A stretch of DNA of 64,000 nucleotides from Paenibacillus terrae (GTDB lineage: Bacteria > Bacillota > Bacilli > Paenibacillales > Paenibacillaceae), in assembly GCF_000943545.1 (NCBI RefSeq), contig NZ_JTHP01000009.1, positions 62,001 through 126,000 on the forward strand. Reading direction: 5' to 3'. The notes beneath the pieces are model-generated. The model saw nothing but the letters and a program-made list of their open reading frames with translations, had not been told where the DNA came from and searched no databases. Every line of letters begins with the position of its first letter. The stretch's first letter is position 1. The position numbers and the translations under genes were made by a program. This document shows, one piece after another, positions 45,328 to 52,571 of the stretch.

Positions 45328-45536
45328 GTGAGTTCATAACTCCTTTCTAGATGTGATGGCTGATTACAAAAGTAAGTGCAGCATTTTTAATTCGGGTCTG
45401 ACGAATAGAAGAAATGGATGGACACAACTTTGAGTTAAGACCCATATGTATCACTGAGTTTGTTGGGTACAAAACATTCATATTCGGATACAGATGTTCC
45501 GAGTAAGCTTTCATTCAAGGTACAAAAGGGTAAGAG

Positions 45537-45776
45537 GTGATATTTATTAAACAGTCCAGCATATGTATTTATCGGTTAAAAGAGAGATTTAGTTTACATA
45601 ATGAGCCATTGATTGGTGTATTTACTATGTTAAATAATGGAATTTAGAAAGCTGATAGTAATTTTGGGCAATTGCCTTTCAAAGTCAAGAACGTGGCTGA
45701 TTTAATCGTGATCATGGATTCCGGTAAATTAATACAGGCTCATATGGAATCAGTGGGATCAATAGAAGTGAAGTGA
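45537..45776 (+). pseudogene. Interrupted small reading frame
   Basis: From GTG 45537 the frame reads about 36 residues (KQSSICIYRLKERFS, EPLIGVFTMLNNGI), meets a TAG at 45645-45647, then continues 42 residues (FGQLPFKVKNVADLIVIMD...) to a TGA at 45774-45776. The protein-like composition on both sides of the stop suggests a decayed gene. No family is recognised; it could also be chance. Confidence 0.35.
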
Positions 45777-45969
45777 AGGGAGAACGGGCATCATCTGGAA
45801 AAAGGGGTGTTGTGAGAAAGAGTGGCTTTTGATAGTGTAGGTAATATATATAATAAAAAGGAATATATCCCTTTCTATCGTCTCGACACATGTAGTAAAA
45901 AGGAAGAAAGTATCCTTGTTTAGATCTGGATGTGTTTACTTATTTTTCACTAACTTTACCGAAATATGA

Positions 45970-46152
45970 TACTTGGTGGCGCCTGATGAGTATGTTTCGT
46001 TTTCTATTTTTGCTCAAGTAACGGAGGGTATGACGGGAGTGGATCTGGAAGGAATTTGTCAAAGATCAGAACTATGCTTGCAATTAAGAAATGTGTTGAG
46101 CAGTATCCCGAAAAAGATTCTCATGCTTCAATGTCGAGCAATGCCATTTTAG
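45970..46152 (+). pseudogene. Probable AAA+ ATPase remnant
   Basis: A start-less frame of about 60 residues contains LVAPDEYVSFSIFAQVTEGM and GVDLEGICQRSELCLQLRNV, close in pattern to the second region of homology and lid of Cdc48/FtsH-like AAA+ ATPases (TEGxTGxDLExxCxxA). An in-frame TGA precedes it and the Walker motifs are missing. AAA+ ATPases of this kind are regular members of extracellular contractile-injection clusters, which fits the VgrG-like gene on the other strand. The rest of 45328-46407 holds only short broken frames. Confidence 0.45.
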
Positions 46153-46407
46153 GCTTGCTCGTTGCAATTTGAGTTTCAATAATCCTTAAAGTAGTAATTT
46201 AATTGATTTAATAACACGCCTGCTTCTTCAGTTACATCACACATGGAGACGTTAGTATAACCTTCGGTAGATATACATTTAAAGGCAGCTATGAGTTTTT
46301 ATCAAAGATGTAATGTTTCCTTAAACCTCATTCATTTAACTTCGGTCGTCTGTCCAAAAAAACATGGAGTTTTATCTATTCCTTTCAGTTAACCCTGTAG
46401 AATTTCT

Positions 46408-46620
46408 CTACTCTGTCTCATCGAATTGCATTAATTCTGATATGTCCTTAATTTCTAAAGCGATGGCGATCCTTGTTAGCATAGCTAAATTCACTTCTTC
46501 CCGAGCATTTCTGCATAATTCCGATATTGCAGCTTGCCGGACATTTGCCATTTTTGCTAATTGTAACTGAGTGATGCCTCTTTCTTTCATAACGTCTTTA
46601 AGTTTTATGACCAGTTTCAT
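46408..46620 (-). CDS. Small XRE-family regulator (second of a tandem pair)
   Basis: A 70-residue Cro/C1-type HTH protein: ITQLQLAKMANVRQAAISEL is the DNA-binding core, followed by a helical end (ALEIKDISELMQF). It shares the pattern REEVNLAMLTRIAIALEI with RQEVNLLMLEKIAHALEI of the next gene, so the two are paralogues from duplication. The ribosome binding site is weak, consistent with translation coupled to the upstream gene. Confidence 0.75.
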   Translation of the reverse strand: MKLVIKLKDVMKERGITQLQLAKMANVRQAAISELCRNAREEVNLAMLTRIAIALEIKDISELMQFDETE

Positions 46621-46653
46621 GTTAGATTATCTTCTGTCTTGAATAAAGAGCTT

Positions 46654-46869
46654 TCAGTTCTCTTTTTCTAACTGGATTAACTCCGATAAATCAGTAATCT
46701 CCAAAGCGTGAGCAATTTTTTCAAGCATGAGTAGGTTAACTTCTTGTCGATTACCACTACAAAGAGTAGATATTCTGGATTGGGGTATTCCTGTCATAGC
46801 TTCTAAGCTTTTTTGAGTGATTCCTTTTGTTTTTAATACTTCCTTTAGCTTAATTTTGATTTTTAACAT
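46654..46869 (-). CDS. Small XRE-family regulator (first of a tandem pair)
   Basis: A 71-residue Cro/C1-type HTH protein with ITQKSLEAMTGIPQSRISTL as core. ATG 46869 has CGGAGG upstream. It is divergent from the 47044 gene, and the intergenic region has a direct repeat over the plus-strand promoter that could be its operator. Confidence 0.78.
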   Translation of the reverse strand: MLKIKIKLKEVLKTKGITQKSLEAMTGIPQSRISTLCSGNRQEVNLLMLEKIAHALEITDLSELIQLEKEN

Positions 46870-46896
46870 TAAATAGATGCCTCCGGGATTTTTTTA

Positions 46897-46949
46897 TTGA
46901 CAATTTATATCTTCAAGAGTATATTTTATTTATCGCTGTAAGAGTATAT
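46897..46949 (+). promoter_or_regulatory. Promoter with direct-repeat operator
   Basis: TTGACA (46897-46902) and TATATT (46920-46925) with a 17-base spacer drive the plus-strand genes from 47044. AAGAGTATAT occurs at 46915-46924, over the -10, and again at 46940-46949, 25 bases on. Binding by the adjacent XRE proteins is inferred. Confidence 0.6.
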
Positions 46950-47043
46950 ATTTACTATAAAATTCATCCTAAACAAGGGGATATGCATCATATCCTTGGA
47001 TTTACTATTGCCATTTTACCAAAAAGAATCGGGGGAAATACAT

Positions 47044-47553
47044 ATGACTACACTAGGAAACAAACTCAACAAACAACACATTCTGGACATTGTTCGCATG
47101 GAAGCAGTTTGGCCGCAAGAAGTGGGAAGCGATGACCAAGAGATACATTATTATCACATCACCGATACTCTGAACCGTAAATGGCAAACGATAGGCTATA
47201 ATGTCTCGGAAGCTATTGAAGTGTTTGAGAAAGGACAGACTAATGTGTGGACACGAATCATAGAGCCAGCCCCGTTTAACCCCAAATTGACCACGAACGA
47301 TCTCATTCAAATGTTTCATATCAATCCCGAAGATGAGCACATCCGTAACGCTATGCAAATCATACTGAACTCGGTTGAAAGGCGCAATGAATTCATTGCC
47401 CGTTCTATTTATATTAACGAACAAGACACTTTTAATCTACTCTGCAATATGAAAGGTGAGTATCTTCGGCAGCATCAGCTTACAGACGAGGAATTTATGG
47501 AGTTCAGCATTTTGCATCATTCGATTCCCAACGCTCGAAAGTACAATAGATAG
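47044..47553 (+). CDS. Hypothetical protein of the accessory island
   Basis: A 169-residue soluble protein. ATG 47044 has GGGGGAAA upstream; the frame open from 46996 has no site. It contains YYHITDTLNRKWQTIGYNVS and IINxxERRNEF-like helices. No family is recognised. It is the first gene of a short unit with two smaller genes, opposite the XRE pair. Confidence 0.6.
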   Translation: MTTLGNKLNKQHILDIVRMEAVWPQEVGSDDQEIHYYHITDTLNRKWQTIGYNVSEAIEVFEKGQTNVWTRIIEPAPFNPKLTTNDLIQMFHINPEDEHIRNAMQIILNSVERRNEFIARSIYINEQDTFNLLCNMKGEYLRQHQLTDEEFMEFSILHHSIPNARKYNR

Positions 47554-47588
47554 ACGAACTAAACCGTTTCGATCTCTATATTGCTGAT

Positions 47589-47825
47589 TTGAAATCGCTC
47601 TTGGGATTGTTGCAAAATGCTCACTTGTATGCTGCAAATCCTATTGAAGCCTTATCTGTATATTTTCTGGAGTCTGTAGACATCCATCTGTATTGGGAGT
47701 GGGCAGGGGTAGGAGGCTCATGTGAGAAGGCCATTCAATATAAACAAGAGGAACCTGAAATGCCCCTGATTCAAGCGATTGAAAAGGCTGAGGACGAAGT
47801 CGACCGCTATGTATCCGGTTATTAA
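47589..47825 (+). CDS. Hypothetical small protein, start uncertain
   Basis: At least 78 residues from TTG 47589; the frame is protein-like for 12 further residues upstream (DELNRFDLYIAD) back to a TAG, with no good start or ribosome binding site. It contains LYAANPIEALSVYFLESVDI and an acidic end. It may have lost its start by mutation. No family is recognised. Confidence 0.4.
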   Translation: MKSLLGLLQNAHLYAANPIEALSVYFLESVDIHLYWEWAGVGGSCEKAIQYKQEEPEMPLIQAIEKAEDEVDRYVSGY

Positions 47826-47848
47826 CTGTTTACTAAGGAGGAGTGTGT

Positions 47849-47968
47849 ATGTACAGAACAGGAAGATTAATTAACGGTAAACTGTTTCTAAAGACACTTT
47901 CAGGCGATTGGATCAGCCTACAGATACTCATTGATAATCAATTTTATAGAGGTGTCGAATATGCGTAA
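47849..47968 (+). CDS. Very small protein, 39 residues
   Basis: ATG 47849 is preceded by AAGGAGGAG at ideal spacing. The product MYRTGRLINGKLFLKTLSGD... ends EYA. No family is recognised. The strong ribosome binding site and position 24 bases after the previous frame support translation. Its end overlaps the start of repeat element copy B. Confidence 0.5.
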   Translation: MYRTGRLINGKLFLKTLSGDWISLQILIDNQFYRGVEYA

Positions 47969-48075
47969 GCGTTCGCCTTTGCAATGGGATTCTAACCCTT
48001 AAAGGGGTTATACCATCCTGAGAATCCCGTTGCAACAGCGATCGTAAGATCAAATCATTCGCGTAGCGGTGAATT
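47956..48075 (+). repeat. Structured repeat element, copy B
   Basis: Inner helix TTGCAATGGGATTCT (47979-47993) pairs with AGAATCCCGTTGCAA (48021-48035), 15 pairs with one wobble; apical TAACCC/GGGTTA; outer CGAAT/ATTCG (47956-47960 with 48057-48061). Shared blocks: AGCGTTCGCCT (47968-47978), TTCTAACC...GGGGTTAT, and the 3' block at 48034-48053. It ends about 20 bases from the stop of the alarmone synthetase gene on the other strand. Confidence 0.75.
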
Positions 48076-48095
48076 CACCAACGAAGTCTGTCCAA

Positions 48096-48836
48096 TTACT
48101 CCCCGAGCAGCTTCAAAAAGTTGGCTGGCACCGTAAATTGCTGATTATTAATGATAATCTTCCGAATCTCTTCAACAGGGTCTTCTTCACCTTGAGCGTC
48201 TTTAATTTCCTTGATTTCTCGGTGGAGACGTTCCATTTGGAGGTCAAGCGCATTGGCTGAATCTGCTGCATTTTTTAATTCGCGTGTCAGGCTTTCAGGT
48301 ACGGACTGGTTGTATTTATAAAAGATTTTATGCTCCAGACTGGCCCAGAAATCCATCGCAATTGTCCGAATTTGTACCTCCACGCAGACCAGCTCCTGAC
48401 AGTCGGACATGAATACAGGAACCTGGATCAGCAAATGCAGACTTTGGTAGCCGTTTGGTTTGGGATTTTTGATGTAATCCTTGACCTCCAGCACCTTCAA
48501 ATCGCTTTGTCTCTGAAGCATGTTGCTGACATCATAAATGTCCGAAATAAAAGAGCAGGTAATGCGCAGTCCCGCGATATCCTTAATGTGATCCTTGACG
48601 GCAGCAAGGGAAAGCTCGCTATTTTTACGAAGCATTTTGTTCATGATGCTCTCAGGGGATTTGAGGCGCGATTTGGTATGCTCAATAGGGCTATAATCGT
48701 GCAACGCCTGAAATTCCTGCTTTAGTATTTCAATCTTGGTTTCCATCTCGTCGAGCGCAAATTTATAGATCAGCATAAAACGCGTGATATCATGTTTTAG
48801 CTTTTTGATCTTGTCCATCGGGTCTTCCGGATACAT
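48096..48836 (-). CDS. Small alarmone synthetase (RelP/YwaC-like)
   Basis: A 246-residue single-domain (p)ppGpp synthetase. The synthetase motifs are IEHTKSRLKSPESI, DIAGLRITCSFISDIY, YIKNPKPNGYQSLHL, EVQIRTIAMDFWASLEHK and a helical C-terminus. There is no hydrolase (HD) domain. The pattern VYKFALD-like MLIYKFALDEMETK at the N-terminus fits B. subtilis YwaC better than YjbM. ATG 48836 has GAGGAGAA upstream. In Bacillus ywaC is induced by cell-wall stress; nothing in this sequence shows its control. Confidence 0.9.
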   Translation of the reverse strand: MYPEDPMDKIKKLKHDITRFMLIYKFALDEMETKIEILKQEFQALHDYSPIEHTKSRLKSPESIMNKMLRKNSELSLAAVKDHIKDIAGLRITCSFISDIYDVSNMLQRQSDLKVLEVKDYIKNPKPNGYQSLHLLIQVPVFMSDCQELVCVEVQIRTIAMDFWASLEHKIFYKYNQSVPESLTRELKNAADSANALDLQMERLHREIKEIKDAQGEEDPVEEIRKIIINNQQFTVPANFLKLLGE

Positions 48837-48938
48837 ATGTAATTCTCCTCACACATAGATGTCGTTTATTTAAAATAATGGAGCCGTGCGGTTTAAGGTG
48901 GTTGGCAGCGAAGCGGCAATTCCCACCCTAAACAAATT

Positions 48939-49748
48939 CTAAAGCGGCACCGAAATTTTACGTTTTTGTTTAAAATAAACCCATTCGCGGAAGCCAATAT
49001 CCTTCAGCATCACCTTCACTTCGTCCCAATCATCGCCTACCCGCGCAGGTTTATGGGCATCTGAACCAAAAGTGACCTCTACGCCAAAATGATGCGCTCT
49101 TTCTAAAATAGGAACGGACGGGTACCATCCGCCACTGAGCTTGGTTTTACCTGAAGTGTTGATTTCAATCGCTACACCGGATTCTGCGATCACTCTCAAG
49201 GTTTCATCAATCGCTTCATCGGCAGGAATATCTGAGAAAGCAGGGAAATTCCCTTTCATGGCGTCGATATGACCCAAAATCTGAAACATACCGCTCCGCG
49301 CAGATTCCTGAATGAGCGCATAGTAAGCTTGTTTGACCTCGATTTTGCGTGCATCACTTACGTCATTCCAACGGCTGCGATTAAAAATGCTGTCTCCCTC
49401 AACGTTGTGGATCGACCCAATGAGGTAGTCGAACGGATAAGGGGCCAGGGTGGAACGGTACAGTTCTGCAAAATCAGGAAAATAATCTGTTTCCAATCCG
49501 AGCAGCACGTCAATACGGCCTTCGTATTCCTTCTGTAGCTGCTGTACCTCTTCTACGTACTCGGCAAGCTGTGATTTCGCCATATAAATTTTTGGAAAAG
49601 CCTGATCCTGCTCGCTGCATAAGTAGGGGGAATGGTCCGAAATACCAATAGCCTGTAAACCGGACTGAATGCCTGCTTCGATATAGTCCCGAATATTACC
49701 GTCTGCATGACCGCAGCGGAAGTGATGGGTGTGCAGATCAAATTTCAT
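48939..49748 (-). CDS. PHP-domain phosphatase, HisJ (histidinol-phosphatase) family
   Basis: A 269-residue PHP enzyme with metal-ligand motifs FDLHTHHFRCGH, ISDHSPYL, GLETDYFPD, GSIHNVEG, GHIDAMKG and GSDAHKP in order. HisJ-type proteins dephosphorylate histidinol phosphate, though many paralogues exist and the gene is not in a his operon. ATG 49748 is used because MKFDLHTHH is the usual start; AAAGGA lies upstream. Confidence 0.85.
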   Translation of the reverse strand: MKFDLHTHHFRCGHADGNIRDYIEAGIQSGLQAIGISDHSPYLCSEQDQAFPKIYMAKSQLAEYVEEVQQLQKEYEGRIDVLLGLETDYFPDFAELYRSTLAPYPFDYLIGSIHNVEGDSIFNRSRWNDVSDARKIEVKQAYYALIQESARSGMFQILGHIDAMKGNFPAFSDIPADEAIDETLRVIAESGVAIEINTSGKTKLSGGWYPSVPILERAHHFGVEVTFGSDAHKPARVGDDWDEVKVMLKDIGFREWVYFKQKRKISVPL

Positions 49749-49808
49749 AGGATGTCGTCCTTTCGTAATCAAGGTTTGTATTTCGTATGGTGTTCATAGC
49801 GGAGTGCG

Positions 49809-50711
49809 TTATTCAGAACTGATGAAATTGGTTTCCGGCATACCCTTTAGATCGCTTAGAAACTGCTGCATAGCGGAGTTCAGATAGCGGCCGGATTTAT
49901 AAATGACTCCCACCGGATGGCTAACCTCCAGCTCGGTAATCTGGATCATTTTCAATGTACCCGCACGTAGCTCGGGAGTGACTGACAGCCTGGAGATAAT
50001 GGCAGCGCCAAGATTAATCTCGACCATCCGTTTGACTTCCTCGCTGCTGGACAATTCGATCACGACATGAGGCACAATTTGGTGTTTTTTAAATACATCG
50101 TCCACGAATTTTCGTCCTACCGTATCGGGTGAGAGCAGAATAAGTGGAATTTCCCGAAGGGCTTCAATGGTAGCATGCGGTTGGGAGGCCAGCGGATGAG
50201 TGGGCGATACGACAAGCTCAAAGGAATCGTAATACAAAATCGAAGTGCTCAAATTTGGATTACGTTCGATCAAGTAACCGATGCCAACATCAATAAGCCC
50301 GTTTTCCACCTGTTGATAAATCATGGAGGAAGCCATGGATTGAATAGAGGTTTTGATGAGCGGGAATTGATCCTGAAAGTAGGAAAGTACACGCGGTAAA
50401 ATTTGAATGGCGATGGACGTCGTAGTACCCAGTGCAATATGACCCTGTGGCGTTTCGTTCAGATCGTACAATTTTTGCCGTAGTTCCTCGACAACACTCA
50501 AGATCCGCTCTGCATGTTCCAAAAAAACAGCCCCTCGGTCGGTCAGGGTGACGGGTTGGTTGCGGTCGATCAGAATGGTCTTGAACTCGTCCTCCAGACT
50601 TTTGATTTGGGCGGATACCGCCGGCTGCGTCAAATTGAGAAGTTCTCCGGCTTTGCGGAAGCTCATCGTTTTGGAAATCATGATAAGTGTTTCAAGTTGA
50701 CTGATGTTCAT
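49809..50711 (-). CDS. LysR-family transcriptional regulator
   Basis: A 300-residue LysR protein with the HTH LNLTQPAVSAQIKSLEDEF and an effector domain (LGTTTSIAIQILPRVLSYF). The start at 50711 has GAGAGGAGG upstream; the frame runs on to 50798 without a site. It resembles the CysL/CbbR branch, but the target is unknown. It lies upstream of and on the same strand as the PHP gene, 60 bases away. Confidence 0.85.
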   Translation of the reverse strand: MNISQLETLIMISKTMSFRKAGELLNLTQPAVSAQIKSLEDEFKTILIDRNQPVTLTDRGAVFLEHAERILSVVEELRQKLYDLNETPQGHIALGTTTSIAIQILPRVLSYFQDQFPLIKTSIQSMASSMIYQQVENGLIDVGIGYLIERNPNLSTSILYYDSFELVVSPTHPLASQPHATIEALREIPLILLSPDTVGRKFVDDVFKKHQIVPHVVIELSSSEEVKRMVEINLGAAIISRLSVTPELRAGTLKMIQITELEVSHPVGVIYKSGRYLNSAMQQFLSDLKGMPETNFISSE

Positions 50712-51132
50712 GAAGTTCCTCCTCTCTTTTCTTAATTCTGTCGCAGTAGTACAGCCTGAGGATTTTTCACAAATCCACATGTGCATATGTAAAACCATCG
50801 TTATGCTTATTTCATTAAATTATAGGTTATTCGAGCGGGAAGGGCAATGAATCGAAGCAGAACACCGTAAAGTATGGTATATTGGAAAATAAAGACTAAA
50901 GTCCTGCTATACATCAAAAGTAACCCATTTGAATTCGATGGAAAGCGATGGAATAGGACATTATTCACATTTTTTGTGATTCGGCTATAAAAAATTGCCG
51001 GATAGCTGTCGATAAGTGATAGAGAGAGTATTTTATTGAAGGTTGACTCGTTATGCATCATTTTGAAAAATAAAATTCTAATTAAAATGGGACTTTTGTT
51101 GTGTGTCTAAAAGCCCATCGTAAAGGGGCGCA
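50712..51132. other. AT-rich intergenic region
   Basis: About 420 bases between the LysR gene and cheX. ACATGTGCATATGT near 50778-50791 contains small inverted repeats close to the lysR start. I see no clear gene or RNA element; a promoter for cheX must lie here but no good -35/-10 pair stands out. Confidence 0.4.
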
Positions 51133-51597
51133 ATGATCGTGAAGGCAGAAGTGATAAATCCTTTTTTGGAGTCGGCGCGGCGGGTCATTGAACAATTGAT
51201 CCAAGTATCTCCTTCACCCGGCGATCTCGGGGTGAAAAATGTCGAGCTGGTGGATGACCATATTTGGATTATGATCGGGATGACCGGACAGCTTAGCGGA
51301 AATATTGTGTTCGGCCTGAATGAACAGGTAGCGTTGCGCATGGTATCGGCGATGATGGGCGGATTCGTTTTGACTGAAATTGATGAGATGGGCAAAAGCG
51401 CCATTTCTGAATTGGGAAATATGATCAGCGGTAATGCCAGCACGATTTTGTCCAATCAGGGGATTGTAGTCGACATTACGCCTCCGCAGGTCATGAAGTC
51501 GGAAAACTTGACCTCCTTCGTACCTCAGCGTGCCCTTTATATTCCGCTTACGATGGAAGGGATCGGTGAGCTGGATATTCAGGTGATGATCTCTTAA
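51133..51597 (+). CDS. CheX-like chemotaxis phosphatase
   Basis: A 154-residue protein of the CheC/CheX/FliY fold. The catalytic Glu-x-x-Asn motif is seen in ISELGNMISGNAST, as in CheX, which dephosphorylates CheY-P. Only one such motif is present. ATG 51133 has AAAGGGG upstream. Stand-alone copies are common in Paenibacillus and may act on response regulators other than CheY. Confidence 0.85.
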   Translation: MIVKAEVINPFLESARRVIEQLIQVSPSPGDLGVKNVELVDDHIWIMIGMTGQLSGNIVFGLNEQVALRMVSAMMGGFVLTEIDEMGKSAISELGNMISGNASTILSNQGIVVDITPPQVMKSENLTSFVPQRALYIPLTMEGIGELDIQVMIS

Positions 51598-51636
51598 TAT
51601 TAAAGAAGCAGGTTTCTTTAATATGGAGGGATGGCC

Positions 51637-52416
51637 ATGAGTACATTGCAAAACAAGGTGGTTGTCATTACAGGTGCATCCAGTGGAATTGGTGCCCTTT
51701 GCGCACGGTTGCTGAGCGAAAAGGGCGCGATTCCTATTTTGACAGCGCGTTCGCAGGAACGGTTGGAGCAAGTGTCGGCGGGAATTAGCGGCAGGCATGA
51801 GCTGATCCCTCTGGATGTCACTCGTCAGGAGCAGGTAGAGGCCGTGGCTGCCCGTGTGCTGGAGCAGTACGGAAGGGTCGATATTTTGCTCAACAACGCA
51901 GGTTACGGGAAGTTTGATTATTTTCATGAGACAGACCTGACGGAGTTTGAACAAATGATGGATGTGAACTATATGGGCGCTGTCCGCTGTATCAAGGCAT
52001 TTCTGCCGCAAATGACAGCAAGAGGTACGGGACAGATCGTCAATGTGGCATCCATGGCCGGCAAAATCGGGACAGCCAAATCGTCCTCCTACACAGCAAC
52101 GAAGCATGCACTGCTAGGGTTCAGCAATGCGCTTCGGCAGGAGCTGCGCGGAAGCGGAGTTACGATAACAACGATTAACCCCGGACCGATTGACACGCCG
52201 TTTTTTGACCTCGCTGATCCTTCGGGCGGATATGTCCGTAATGTAGGCTGGTTTATGCTAAAGCCGGACAAGGTGGCGCAGCACATCGTGAGAGCGATGG
52301 AGCTTCGCAAGGAGGAGGTTAATCTGCCACGGTGGATATCTCCTTTTCTCAAGCTGTATCAGCTTGCTCCCAGACTGACCGACAGGCTGGGCCATGGCGT
52401 GATGAACAAAAAATAA
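51637..52416 (+). CDS. Short-chain dehydrogenase/reductase
   Basis: A 259-residue classical SDR: cofactor motif TGASSGIGALCARLL, NNAGYGKFDYF, catalytic Ser in ASMAG and YTATKHALLG as YxxxK. ATG 51637 has GGAGGG six bases upstream; ATG 51631 directly abuts that site. Its substrate is unknown; it resembles YqjQ-like proteins. It follows cheX after about 40 bases. Confidence 0.85.
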   Translation: MSTLQNKVVVITGASSGIGALCARLLSEKGAIPILTARSQERLEQVSAGISGRHELIPLDVTRQEQVEAVAARVLEQYGRVDILLNNAGYGKFDYFHETDLTEFEQMMDVNYMGAVRCIKAFLPQMTARGTGQIVNVASMAGKIGTAKSSSYTATKHALLGFSNALRQELRGSGVTITTINPGPIDTPFFDLADPSGGYVRNVGWFMLKPDKVAQHIVRAMELRKEEVNLPRWISPFLKLYQLAPRLTDRLGHGVMNKK

Positions 52417-52418
52417 AG

Positions 52419-52462
52419 GATGTCCCGCAAGCCATGTGATGGTGGAGGGACATCTTTTTTTT
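52419..52462 (+). terminator. Terminator after the SDR gene
   Basis: GATGTCCC (52419-52426) pairs with GGGACATC (52447-52454), followed by eight T residues. Confidence 0.85.
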
Positions 52463-52571
52463 GTTATTTCGTAGCAAAGGAGGGCGGGACTAAATATCTG
52501 CATTTGGTTGCAGGGCTGTTTTCGCATATAATGGAGAGTAACGAATTTACGTATAGGGGTTGGACCTTTTC

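Noticed and set aside
47953..47959. TGTCGAA as a Spo0A box
   Set aside because: A single 7-base match inside a small coding frame and the edge of the repeat element; no promoter geometry supports it.
51214..52107. 297-residue minus-strand frame across cheX and the SDR gene
   Set aside because: It spans two well-supported genes and their intergenic gap on the other strand; composition is His/Cys/Gln-rich and unlike a protein.
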